A stretch of DNA of 49,095 nucleotides from an uncultured Aquimarina sp. GTDB lineage: Bacteria > Bacteroidota > Bacteroidia > Flavobacteriales > Flavobacteriaceae. The stretch covers positions 1 through 49,095 of the forward strand of contig CANMKX010000029.1 of NCBI GenBank assembly GCA_947498595.1, written 5' to 3'. The notes under the pieces were generated by a model, which saw only the letters and a list, made by a program, of their open reading frames with translations, did no database searches and was not told the origin of the DNA. Positions within the stretch are counted from its first letter, which is position 1; each line of letters begins with the position of its first letter. A program made the position numbers and the translations under genes. Of this stretch, positions 16,755 to 25,021 are shown piece by piece.

Positions 16755-18668
16755 ATGCGTTTATTACTTTTTCTATTCTCTGTTGTTTTTTTCTCAGCTA
16801 CTACTACAATAGTAGCTCAGGACACTTTATATATCAATAAACAATTACAATTAGCTCGAAGTTATTTTAAATCATCCGATTCTCCCAAGGTCCCTGTAAT
16901 TTTGCATGATCTTTTAAAAGATACTAATCAAGAATACAATACTTCAATAAAAGTGTATACTGTTCTTGGACAATATTACAATACTATAAATGTTTTGGAT
17001 TCGGCTCTTTTTTATGGGAATAAAATTTTAACTAACGTTAAAGGTTCTGATACTCTCAAATACCAAAGATATACTAGAGCTCATAATATTTTAGCAATAG
17101 CTAATAATCATAAAGGATTGTATCAAAAAACAGCATCTTGGCATTACAAAGGAATAGAAGCAGCTGATAAAGGAAATGATCTTGATTTATATTATACACA
17201 CGTACATGGCTTAGCCAATGTATATCGAATACAAAAAGAATATGATAAAGCACTTACTTATTTTAAACAATGTCTAAAACAAGAACATTCTGTACGCTTA
17301 AAATATGCTAGTCATATAAACATTGGCCTTATTTTATCCAATCAAGGTGATTTAGAAGCTTCAAACAAACACTACCAAGAAGCTCTTAATCTTTGCGAAG
17401 GAACAGATGCTAATAAATGCTTAATGATTGTTTCTATCAATATGGCATCTAATTTTAGTAAGAAAAAACAATATGATAACGCTTTAATTTATTATAAAAA
17501 AGCACAAAAAATAGCCTCTTCTAATCATTTCAAAAAAAGAGCCATTATGGCTTCACAAGGTATTGGTGAGACTTATACTAAAATGGGCGAATACAATAAA
17601 GCCTTATATATATTAAAGCAAACTTTGAGAGATGCTGAAATTCATAAATTTCACAAATCACAAATAGATTCTTATCAATTATTAATTGATCTTTATACAT
17701 TACAAAAAGACCACAATTCTTCTTATCTCACATTAGTTAAAAAAACAGCTTTTACTGATTCAATAAATCAATTGCAAAAAAATAAGGAGATCAATACCTT
17801 AGAAGTAAAGTATCATACATTACAAAAGGAAAAGGAAATAATTTCATTACAAAAAGAACAGCAATTAAAAAATGCTGAAATCAATAAACAAAAGAGTTTA
17901 AAGAATATCGTTTTGATTGCATTTCTAATTTTCTTAATTCCTCTTATTATTTTATTAATTGTGTATTATCAGAAATTACAAACTCAAAATTTACTAAACA
18001 CAAAAGAGAAGGAAATTAATCAACAAAAGATCACAACACTTATAAAAGACCAAGAGCTTAAATTAATTAAAGCTTCTATTGAAGGGCAAGATAAAGAGCG
18101 TAAAAAGATATCACAAGAATTACATGATAGTATTGGAGGTAATCTAGCTGCAATTAAATTACAGTTTAGTAGTTTATCTTATAGTGATAAAAGAATGGAT
18201 CTAATATATTCTCAATTAAACGAAACATACGAATTAGTAAGAGATTTATCTCATAATATTACTCCTGAAAAATTTCGAAATAATCATTTTGTTTCTTTAA
18301 CCAAAACATATATTGAAAATATAAGTTTGGCTAGTAATATTGAAACATCAATTCAATTCTCTCCAGAGAAAGAGATCAATCAATTACCTCAAGATTCTCA
18401 ATATGAAATTTTCATGATGCTTCAAGAGCTTATTACCAATACTATAAAACATGCTAATGCAAGTCTTTTAGATCTTAATGTAACTATCGTGGATAATATA
18501 ATACATTTAGTTTTTAAAGATGATGGTGATGGTTTTGATCCTAAGCTTCAGAAAAAAGGTATTGGCTTATCCAATATTCAACATAGGATAGAGCTTTTAG
18601 AGGGGAAATACACACTTAATAGTATTCTAGAACAAGGAAGTACCGTTATTATTGATATTCCTATTTAA
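16755..18668 (+). CDS. TPR-containing sensor histidine kinase (first of a tandem pair)
   Basis: 637 residues from the ATG at 16755; a longer reading would need a TTG 15 bases upstream. Order of parts: signal peptide (1-22), about six TPR-like repeats (30-335), a coiled stretch, one membrane helix (about 384-406), a second coiled coil, a HisKA_3 dimerisation domain with ERKKISQELHDSIGG (phospho-acceptor H457), and a HATPase domain with N-box QELITNTIKHAN and GIGLSNIQHRIE. The TPR part is predicted to face the periplasm. The gene is followed 60 bases later by a close paralogue, then a LuxR-type regulator, its likely partner. The signal sensed is unknown. Confidence 0.9.
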   Translation: MRLLLFLFSVVFFSATTTIVAQDTLYINKQLQLARSYFKSSDSPKVPVILHDLLKDTNQEYNTSIKVYTVLGQYYNTINVLDSALFYGNKILTNVKGSDTLKYQRYTRAHNILAIANNHKGLYQKTASWHYKGIEAADKGNDLDLYYTHVHGLANVYRIQKEYDKALTYFKQCLKQEHSVRLKYASHINIGLILSNQGDLEASNKHYQEALNLCEGTDANKCLMIVSINMASNFSKKKQYDNALIYYKKAQKIASSNHFKKRAIMASQGIGETYTKMGEYNKALYILKQTLRDAEIHKFHKSQIDSYQLLIDLYTLQKDHNSSYLTLVKKTAFTDSINQLQKNKEINTLEVKYHTLQKEKEIISLQKEQQLKNAEINKQKSLKNIVLIAFLIFLIPLIILLIVYYQKLQTQNLLNTKEKEINQQKITTLIKDQELKLIKASIEGQDKERKKISQELHDSIGGNLAAIKLQFSSLSYSDKRMDLIYSQLNETYELVRDLSHNITPEKFRNNHFVSLTKTYIENISLASNIETSIQFSPEKEINQLPQDSQYEIFMMLQELITNTIKHANASLLDLNVTIVDNIIHLVFKDDGDGFDPKLQKKGIGLSNIQHRIELLEGKYTLNSILEQGSTVIIDIPI

Positions 18669-18728
18669 TAGATTCACTTTCACTGTTTACCGTGATAAAA
18701 ACTTATTGTTATTTGAATAGTTTTGTCT

Positions 18729-20666
18729 ATGACCCTAAATATTCGACATCTAATTAATCTTATTTTTATCTTGTGCATATCTTTCTCTGGATTGACACAA
18801 AATAATATTGAAGAGCAAATTAAACTAGCGAACTCCTATCTTAAAACATCTAATGATTATCAGGTTCCTATTATTCTGCATCGTATTTTAAAACATTCCA
18901 AAAATACTGTTACGCAAATACAAGTTACTACCCAATTAGCTCAATATTATCTTTCAAAAAACAATACAGATTCTACCTATTATTATAGCGATTTAGCATT
19001 AAAAAACATTGACAAAACTAACGACTCTTTACAATATGGAAGGCGCTCTAGAATTTATAATATAAAAGCCGTTACTAGTAATCATAAAGGACTTATCGAT
19101 GAAGCTGCTTCATGGCATCTTAAAGGAATTAGCGAAGCTGAAAAAGGAAACGATGATATTTCTTTATACATTAATACTCATGGTTTAGCGAATATCTATC
19201 GTATCCAAGAAAAATATGATGAAGCTCTCAAACTTTTTAAAATTTGCTTATCCAAAAAAAATGATCCTAAATTTGTATACGCAAGTCTCATTAATATTGG
19301 GATTATTTTATCTTCTCAAGATGATATTGAAACTTCTTATGAATACTATAAAAAGGCATTATCACTCTGTATTAACAATGATGATATTAAATGTGAAATT
19401 ATTATTAATATAAACATTGCGTCCAATCTTGTTGAAGAAAAAAAATATCTTGAAGCTTTAGTTCATTATGAAAAAGCTGTTCAGTTGGCTAAAAAACATA
19501 ATTTTACACGTACAAAAATCATAGCTTCATTTAGCATTGGAGAAACATTTATCAAAGCTAAAAACTATAAAGATGCTGAATTGATATTAATGACTTTATT
19601 ACCAGAAGCTAGGCAGGGAAACTTTTTATCTATTCAAAAAGATATTTATGATAATTTACTATCTATATATACCATACAAAGAAGGCATCACGAGGCTTTT
19701 CAAATGTTGTTAGAAAAAAATATCATTTCTGATTCTATACAAAAACTACAACAATATGAAGAGGTCGAAGAGTTAGAAGTTAAGTATCGTACATTACAAA
19801 AAGAGAAAGAAATAATTTCTCTACAAAAAGATCAGGAACTTAAGGTTTCAGAATTAAGTTTACAAAAGAGTATCAAAAATATTATTCTTATTTCTTTTCT
19901 TATCATTCTTATACCAATCACGATATTATTAATTCTTTATTATCAAAAATTACAAACACAAAACCTATTAAATGTAAAACAAAAAGAGATTAATGAACAA
20001 CGAATTACTACGTTAATTAAAGATCAAGAACTTAAATTAATCAAAGCAGCTATTAACGGTCAAGATACTGAACGAAAAAAAATTGCTCAAGAACTGCATG
20101 ATAGTATCGGAGGGAATCTGGCAGCAATTAAATTACAGTTTGGAAATCTCAACGATAGTGCTGACAATCATAAATTCTCAAAAATTTACAAACAACTTGA
20201 TGACACTTACGATTTAGTTCGTAATTTATCTCATAACCTAGTACCTAAAAAATTTAGACAACATCATTTCATTCCTTTATTAAAAGAATATATCAATACA
20301 ATAGCTAAGTCAAGTGATATACAAACTAATATCCTTACGTATCCTGAAGAAAAAATCAATACTTTAGATCAAGAATTGCAATACGAAATCTTCATGATAT
20401 TACAAGAGCTGATCACAAATGCTATAAAGCATGCAGAAGCTTCTGTTCTTGACATCCAGTTTAATTTGATAAACGAAACTATGAATATTCTTTTTGAAGA
20501 CAATGGAAAAGGGTTTAATTTTGAAACAGATAAGACAGGAATTGGATTATCTAATATAAAGAACCGATTAGAAAATCTCTCAGGAACTCTTCATATCGAT
20601 TCACACCCTAATCGAGGTACTATCATTAATTTCGAATTACCTATAAAACCAACATCAATTTCATGA
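18729..20666 (+). CDS. TPR-containing sensor histidine kinase (second of a tandem pair)
   Basis: 645 residues from the ATG at 18729. It has the same architecture as the preceding kinase: signal peptide, TPR-like repeats, one membrane helix near 386-408, HisKA_3 with ERKKIAQELHDSIGG (H457) and a HATPase ending LSNIKNRLENLSG. The segment around the phospho-acceptor (HDSIGGNLAAIKLQF) is identical in both. The TPR halves differ more, as if the two sense different partners. Its stop overlaps the response regulator start by four bases (ATGA), so the two are translationally coupled. Both kinases keep all recognised catalytic motifs, and neither is decayed. Confidence 0.9.
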   Translation: MTLNIRHLINLIFILCISFSGLTQNNIEEQIKLANSYLKTSNDYQVPIILHRILKHSKNTVTQIQVTTQLAQYYLSKNNTDSTYYYSDLALKNIDKTNDSLQYGRRSRIYNIKAVTSNHKGLIDEAASWHLKGISEAEKGNDDISLYINTHGLANIYRIQEKYDEALKLFKICLSKKNDPKFVYASLINIGIILSSQDDIETSYEYYKKALSLCINNDDIKCEIIININIASNLVEEKKYLEALVHYEKAVQLAKKHNFTRTKIIASFSIGETFIKAKNYKDAELILMTLLPEARQGNFLSIQKDIYDNLLSIYTIQRRHHEAFQMLLEKNIISDSIQKLQQYEEVEELEVKYRTLQKEKEIISLQKDQELKVSELSLQKSIKNIILISFLIILIPITILLILYYQKLQTQNLLNVKQKEINEQRITTLIKDQELKLIKAAINGQDTERKKIAQELHDSIGGNLAAIKLQFGNLNDSADNHKFSKIYKQLDDTYDLVRNLSHNLVPKKFRQHHFIPLLKEYINTIAKSSDIQTNILTYPEEKINTLDQELQYEIFMILQELITNAIKHAEASVLDIQFNLINETMNILFEDNGKGFNFETDKTGIGLSNIKNRLENLSGTLHIDSHPNRGTIINFELPIKPTSIS

Positions 20667-21307
20667 AATACAACTTAATCATTGTCGACGATCACAAAAT
20701 GTTTTTAGACGGGTTACTAAGTATATTAAATACCGAAAGTAATTATCATATAGTACTCACTGCCAAAGATGGCGAACATATTGTAAAATATCAAGAGATC
20801 AATCCTAACGAAAAAATTGACCTTGTAATTACTGATATTTCTATGCCAAAAGTAGATGGTATAACACTCAATAAAATTCTAAAAGAAAAGAATCCATCTA
20901 TAAAAACATTAGTTGTTAGCATGCATAATGATCCTCAAATGATAGATAATCTCATTGAGCATGATGTTGATGGATACGTTCCTAAAAATGCTGAGAAACA
21001 AGAATTATTGCTGGCTATCGAAACAATTTTAGGTGGTAAAAAATACTTCTCTAGAGACATTAAAGATATTTATTTAGAGAACAAGTTTTCTAAAAAGAAA
21101 GAAAACACAATTAAATTAACCAAAAGAGAGATTGATGTTATCACTTTAATTGCACAAGAATTTACAACTCAAGAAATTGCTGATCAACTTTTTTTGAGTA
21201 AACATACTATAGAAAGTTATCGTAAAAATTTAATTGCAAAACTAAGTGTTCGTAATCTCGCGGGGCTTACTAAATATGCTCTCAAAATGGGGTATATAGA
21301 TGCATAA
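20663..21307 (+). CDS. LuxR/NarL-type response regulator
   Basis: 214 residues. Receiver domain 1-125: acidic pair D9/D10, phospho-acceptor D58 in LVITDISMPKVDG, and the conserved lysine in YVPKNAEKQ. A LuxR-type helix-turn-helix lies at about 148-210 (LTKREIDVITLIAQ, then TTQEIADQLFLSKHTIESYR). It overlaps the second kinase by four bases and is the obvious partner of both tandem kinases. A terminator follows within 45 bases. Target genes are not evident; see the shared motif noted upstream of the second kinase and at 21856-21875. Confidence 0.93.
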   Translation: MKYNLIIVDDHKMFLDGLLSILNTESNYHIVLTAKDGEHIVKYQEINPNEKIDLVITDISMPKVDGITLNKILKEKNPSIKTLVVSMHNDPQMIDNLIEHDVDGYVPKNAEKQELLLAIETILGGKKYFSRDIKDIYLENKFSKKKENTIKLTKREIDVITLIAQEFTTQEIADQLFLSKHTIESYRKNLIAKLSVRNLAGLTKYALKMGYIDA

Positions 21308-21314
21308 AGTTTTA

Positions 21315-21350
21315 AAATATCCAGATAAATTAAAACTTGTCTGGATATTT
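21315..21350. terminator. Bidirectional terminator between convergent genes
   Basis: AAATATCCAGA (21315-21325) and TCTGGATATTT (21340-21350) pair over 11 bases, with T-runs on both sides. It follows the response regulator stop by seven bases. It overlaps the last codons of the opposing DUF2059 gene, whose stop begins at 21330. Confidence 0.75.
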
Positions 21351-21770
21351 TTCTTTTATTTTTTTTAATAATTGCCTTGCTATCTTCACTGCCCATTCTC
21401 TACCTTTTATTTCTACATCCTTATTCAATTCAAAGAGAATTTTATTCATTTTTCTTCCAACAGGAGTTTTATAAAATCTCACTAATTCTTTGATTTCTTC
21501 ATGTGTATAATATTTTTCGTATACAGGTAATAATAACATAACAAACGTCTCTTCTGTCACTTCTGCTTTAAAATCATTCCAAAAATCTGATGGGATTTCT
21601 GGAAATTTTTCAGTAAATATCACTTCTGCTTTTTTTATTATTTCGGTTCTTAATTTAGCAGATCCTTTCAGCTTTAATAATTCGATTACATCTTCTTTCA
21701 TTGCTTTATCTTGAGCAATCCCATTAATTATTGCACATAAAAACAAAATAACACCTATTAACTTTTTCAT
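21330..21770 (-). CDS. DUF2059 domain exported protein
   Basis: 146 residues. A signal peptide (MKKLIGVILFLCAIINGIAQ) is followed by a helical domain. VYEKYYTHEEIKELVRFYKT and PVGRKMNKI are the hallmark of DUF2059. The family is widespread, secreted or periplasmic, and without known function. The 3' end lies inside the terminator hairpin shared with the response regulator. No operon partner is visible. Confidence 0.85.
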   Translation of the reverse strand: MKKLIGVILFLCAIINGIAQDKAMKEDVIELLKLKGSAKLRTEIIKKAEVIFTEKFPEIPSDFWNDFKAEVTEETFVMLLLPVYEKYYTHEEIKELVRFYKTPVGRKMNKILFELNKDVEIKGREWAVKIARQLLKKIKEKYPDKF

Positions 21771-21855
21771 ATAACTCTTATTATCAATTAGTTTTATTTA
21801 CACATTTATTTAACATCAAAAAACAACATTCTAAATAAACTCTTTCCCCCTGAAA

Positions 21856-21875
21856 ACCGTGAAATCACTTTCACT
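21856..21875. promoter_or_regulatory. Motif pair ACCGTGA / TCACTTTCACT in a divergent intergenic region
   Basis: ACCGTGA (21856-21862) and TCACTTTCACT (21865-21875) lie between the DUF2059 gene and the membrane-protein gene at 21994. The same two strings recur in reverse order at 18674-18684 and 18689-18695, between the tandem kinases. They may be binding sites of the neighbouring response regulator, but this is only a pattern match by eye. Confidence 0.25.
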
Positions 21876-21993
21876 ACAAAGGGTGTTCTCTAGAACTCTA
21901 AATTGAAACATCTTTGCTGTGTAATTAAATACTTCTATAGGTTCTAATTACAACTGACGAAAAAACATGTATAACCAATAAAATAAATCAAAT

Positions 21994-22416
21994 ATGTTCT
22001 GGGGAATTTCTTTAATATTTTTAAGTATCATCGCCGTACCATCATTAATTCTTGCTAAAAAACCCAATGCAAAAGAATTATTAGAAAAAATAGAACCTTA
22101 TCAAGGTTGGATAGGTCTAGCATTTTGTTTTTGGGGAGTTTGGGGAGTCATTACCTCTATCTTAAATTTAGGTTGGTTAACATCATATCCTATCTGGTGG
22201 ATAACTCTTCTTGCTGGTAATATCATCCAAGCATTATTAGGATTTATGTTAGGTTTTGGAATGATCAACAAACTTCTTCTTTCTAAGAACGAAGCTGCGA
22301 AAGAAAAAGCAAATCAACTGAGGGAGAAGATTGCTCCTAAGCAAGGAAAATTAGGAATTGTAGGAATAGGCGTAGGTGTATGGATGATCGTAGCATCTTT
22401 TATGTTCTTCATTTAA
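21994..22416 (+). CDS. Hypothetical four-TM membrane protein with internal duplication
   Basis: 140 residues with about four membrane helices. I do not recognise the family. It appears internally duplicated: [20 protein letters not shown] near residues 30-49 resembles [20 protein letters not shown] near 108-127, each leading into a membrane helix. This gives two copies of a K-I-x-P-x-Q-G amphipathic linker plus helix. A hairpin terminator follows at 22471. It begins a plus-strand set of three small envelope genes ending with the LipL32-like protein. Confidence 0.7.
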   Translation: MFWGISLIFLSIIAVPSLILAKKPNAKELLEKIEPYQGWIGLAFCFWGVWGVITSILNLGWLTSYPIWWITLLAGNIIQALLGFMLGFGMINKLLLSKNEAAKEKANQLREKIAPKQGKLGIVGIGVGVWMIVASFMFFI

Positions 22417-22470
22417 TAAAAGTAACACTTTATGAATCTTCATATAGTATGTTAGTTAGTTGACTATAAG

Positions 22471-22506
22471 AGGGAAGTTTAGTTGTTTATCCTTCCCTTT
22501 TATTCT
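22471..22506 (+). terminator. Probable terminator
   Basis: AGGGAAG (22471-22477) pairs with CTTCCCT (22492-22498) and is followed by a T-rich run. It lies 54 bases after the four-TM protein gene. Confidence 0.6.
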
Positions 22507-22523
22507 TTACAAAAAACTATTCT

Positions 22524-22862
22524 ATGATCTTATTTGGTATCAAAGGCATAAAAATCGATCCTTTAAAATTAAAGCAAGGAAATTGTCCAGATTGTAAAAC
22601 TAAAAACTCTATGTGGTTATTAGGTCGCTACAATTACTTCCATATATTTTGGATTCCGATGTTTCCTTTATGGAAAAAAGGATATGCTTTATGTAACCAT
22701 TGTAAAGGTGTTTTTGAAAAAGGAGAATTACACCAACATTCTATTCTATTTCAATATTTTAATATTCATTCAAAACAGCACACCAAAATACCTTGGTACT
22801 TGTTTAGCGGAATCATCTTAATAAACATTGCAATATTTTATATAATAACTATTGCGATTTAA
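22524..22862 (+). CDS. Zinc-ribbon membrane protein
   Basis: 112 residues. Two CxxC knuckles (CPDCKTKN near 20-27 and CNHCKG near 57-62) form a zinc-ribbon of the type found at the N-terminus of small bacterial membrane proteins. Between them lies an aromatic segment (YNYFHIFWIPMFPLWKKGYA). A single membrane helix closes the protein (about 92-112). No catalytic domain is present and the role is unknown. Confidence 0.75.
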   Translation: MILFGIKGIKIDPLKLKQGNCPDCKTKNSMWLLGRYNYFHIFWIPMFPLWKKGYALCNHCKGVFEKGELHQHSILFQYFNIHSKQHTKIPWYLFSGIILINIAIFYIITIAI

Positions 22863-22925
22863 CATCATAAAAAACAACCTAATCAAAATAAACCTGTGTC
22901 AAAACAATCAAAATTGTAAATTATC

Positions 22926-23609
22926 ATGAAAACAAAAATCTTAGCAGTACTTAGTCTTTTAACTATTGGAGTAGCCTTACAAGGTAACGCTCAAAAATTA
23001 AAGAAATTTGGAAGTTCAATTGAAAAGAAAATCGGTCCAAAAACTATAAAAGTTCCTTATACAGATGTAATTACGTATGCAGGTTATGCGAGTCCTGGAA
23101 ATGAAGATGAAGTAAAAGACGGAAAAAAATTCTATTACATATATGTATGGATTCCTGCTGTTGCTCCAGAACTTGGTGTACGTATGATGTCTCCTGTAGG
23201 GAAAAATAAATTGAAAAAAGCTATCAAGTCAAAAGCTTTTGAAGCTAATGCAAAATCAAAAGATTATTTTGATACTTATATAACATTAGAGCGTTCTGAT
23301 ATTATTAGTAAAGATAAAATCTCTGAATCAAATGCTAAAAATGCAAAATGGGTGACTCTTTCTAGAAATGATGATAGTGGTGAAATGCCTAAAATCCCAA
23401 GCGGACAAAGTTACAACTCATTATTACGTTATAAAAGTCAAGTAGGTAATCCTACTAAAGCTTTAACAGCTGGATTGTACAGAATTGGTTTTACTACATT
23501 TAAAAGAGGAGAAGTAAAAGGAACATTTGTTGCAGAAGTTGCAGCTCCTATTAAACTACCTGGAGTAGTAATGGCAAAAACTATAGAAGAACTTAAAAAG
23601 GGATTATAA
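22926..23609 (+). CDS. LipL32-family exported protein
   Basis: 227 residues. A signal peptide ends near ALQGNA (22), with no lipobox cysteine. The body matches, from memory, the leptospiral surface protein LipL32: YYIYVWIPAV (70-79), GVRMMSPVG (84-92), SYNSLLRYK (162-170) and GLYRIGFTTFKRGEVKG (183-199) all have near-identical counterparts there in the same order. LipL32 is a jelly-roll protein that binds calcium and host matrix proteins. Its acidic Asp cluster is reduced here to NDDSGE (148-153), and the lipid anchor is missing. Function in this organism is unknown. A strong terminator follows. Confidence 0.85.
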   Translation: MKTKILAVLSLLTIGVALQGNAQKLKKFGSSIEKKIGPKTIKVPYTDVITYAGYASPGNEDEVKDGKKFYYIYVWIPAVAPELGVRMMSPVGKNKLKKAIKSKAFEANAKSKDYFDTYITLERSDIISKDKISESNAKNAKWVTLSRNDDSGEMPKIPSGQSYNSLLRYKSQVGNPTKALTAGLYRIGFTTFKRGEVKGTFVAEVAAPIKLPGVVMAKTIEELKKGL

Positions 23610-23640
23610 TATCTAAAAACTTTATTTAGACACTTAGGTT

Positions 23641-23681
23641 GGTACCTGTCCAAAAGCAAGATTGCTTTGGGCAGGTACTTT
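23641..23681. terminator. Strong hairpin terminator between convergent genes
   Basis: The stem joins 23642-23659 with 23662-23678 (17 pairs, one bulged A and one G-T pair) around a two-base loop, then T-rich sequence. It lies 32 bases after the LipL32-like gene and just before the stop of the opposing YkgJ-type gene. Confidence 0.8.
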
Positions 23682-23689
23682 ATTTCATT

Positions 23690-24208
23690 TTATTTTCTTC
23701 TATTTGATTTATGTTCAAGATCCATCATGCTTTTCATTTTCTCTACAATATTATACGCAGCTGGGCAAATTTCAACATTGTGCATTGTGATACTTGATAT
23801 TTGATGAAACTTTTTTCTATTCGTATGCGGGTATTCACGACATGCTTTTGGTCTTACATCATAAATCATACAATAATTATCTGCTGCTAAAAATGTACAT
23901 GGCGTTTCTTTCAAAACCCAATCATTATCTTCGTCAATTCGTAAATACTGACTTTCGAATTGATGTGATTTCATTTTTAAATGCTTGGCAATACGATCTA
24001 CATCTTTGGTTGTAAATAATGGCCCTGTTGTTTTACAGCAATTACCGCATTCCAAACAATCTGTTTTTGCAAATTCCTCATCATGTAATTTTTCCATTAC
24101 ACGATCTAAATCTTTAGGTGTTTTTTTTTTAAGCTTACCGAAGAATCTTTTGTTTTCGTTATGCTTATCTTTGGCCAATGCAGGCAAATCATTTATAAAA
24201 TCTTGCAT
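23690..24208 (-). CDS. YkgJ-type cysteine-cluster protein (putative Fe/Zn binding)
   Basis: 172 residues. The cluster CLECGNCC (C51, C54, C57, C58), with later cysteines in TPCTFL, DNYCMIYD, PKACREYP and EICPAAY, matches the YkgJ/CxxCxxCC family. Members bind metal and their role is mostly unknown; some act in flagellin modification or metal delivery. The promoter -7 element TATCTTTG ends only four bases before the ATG, so the mRNA may be leaderless. It is divergent from the methyltransferase gene. Confidence 0.85.
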   Translation of the reverse strand: MQDFINDLPALAKDKHNENKRFFGKLKKKTPKDLDRVMEKLHDEEFAKTDCLECGNCCKTTGPLFTTKDVDRIAKHLKMKSHQFESQYLRIDEDNDWVLKETPCTFLAADNYCMIYDVRPKACREYPHTNRKKFHQISSITMHNVEICPAAYNIVEKMKSMMDLEHKSNRRK

Positions 24209-24212
24209 GTTG

Positions 24213-24243
24213 CAAAGATAGAGAACCTAAGGAATTGTTAAAC
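24213..24243 (-). promoter_or_regulatory. Promoter of the YkgJ-type gene, apparently leaderless
   Basis: Minus-strand GTTT (24240-24243), 19 bases, then TATCTTTG (24213-24220). The ATG occupies 24206-24208, so transcription should start at or within a few bases of the start codon. The -33 part also sits four bases from the divergent methyltransferase ATG. Confidence 0.6.
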
Positions 24244-24246
24244 ATC

Positions 24247-24960
24247 ATGAACACAGATATTTTTGGAAAAGCGATTATAGACTTTTTCAACAACCAATAT
24301 AAAGAAGATATTATAGTACAATCTCCAGATTTTGATAATGACAAAATCCCTGTACCGTATCTTTTTAGAGATTATACTGAAATGCCAATCATTGAACAAA
24401 AAGCTCTTGATTTAGCTTATGGTCATATTCTTGATGTTGGCTGTGGTGCTGGTAGTCATGGTTTATATTTACAAGAATCAAAAAAATTAGACGTTACTGC
24501 TATCGATATTTCTAAAGGAGCTATCGATATTTGTAAACATCGCGGTTTAAAAAATGCATATACCGAAGATTTTTTCACGCATAAAAATAAACAATATGAC
24601 ACACTACTTTTTTTGATGAATGGTAGTGGAATCATTGGTAAACTTGGTTCTATCGATCGTTTTTTTAGTCATCTAAAAACAATACTTGCTCCAGGTGGAC
24701 AAATTCTTATCGATTCTTCGGATATTTTATATTTATTTGAAGATGAGGAAACAGGTGAATATTGGGTAGATGTTTCTCAAGGTTATTATGGTGAAATGCA
24801 ATATCGATTACAATACAAAAATGAAACATCGGATTGGTTTGACTGGTTATTTATTGATTATAACACACTTCAAAATGCAGCCAATAGTAATGGTTTTTTA
24901 TGCGAATTAATCACAGAAGGTGATCATAATGATTACTTAGCTAAGCTCACATTAGCTTAG
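24247..24960 (+). CDS. Class I SAM-dependent methyltransferase
   Basis: 237 residues from the ATG at 24247; an upstream TTG is in frame but less likely. The Rossmann motif I, ILDVGCGAGSHGLYL, and later motifs VTAIDISKGAID and LLFLMNGSGIIGKL are clear. The substrate is unknown. The N-terminal 50 residues may form a lid. It runs divergently from the cysteine-cluster gene and ends in a strong shared terminator. Confidence 0.88.
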   Translation: MNTDIFGKAIIDFFNNQYKEDIIVQSPDFDNDKIPVPYLFRDYTEMPIIEQKALDLAYGHILDVGCGAGSHGLYLQESKKLDVTAIDISKGAIDICKHRGLKNAYTEDFFTHKNKQYDTLLFLMNGSGIIGKLGSIDRFFSHLKTILAPGGQILIDSSDILYLFEDEETGEYWVDVSQGYYGEMQYRLQYKNETSDWFDWLFIDYNTLQNAANSNGFLCELITEGDHNDYLAKLTLA

Positions 24961-24966
24961 TAAATA

Positions 24967-25006
24967 AAAATGCGCTGTAAAAATATTTTCGCAGCGCATT
25001 TTTATT
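24967..25006. terminator. Bidirectional terminator between convergent genes
   Basis: AAAATGCGCTG (24967-24977) pairs perfectly with CAGCGCATTTT (24992-25002), with A and T runs outside. It closes the methyltransferase gene on the plus strand and the amidohydrolase gene on the minus strand. Confidence 0.85.
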
Positions 25007-25021
25007 TATCAAAGTATTATC

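Noticed and set aside
18669..18728. Tandem kinases as one gene broken by a frameshift
   Set aside because: Each has its own signal peptide, TPR region, membrane helix and complete kinase core.
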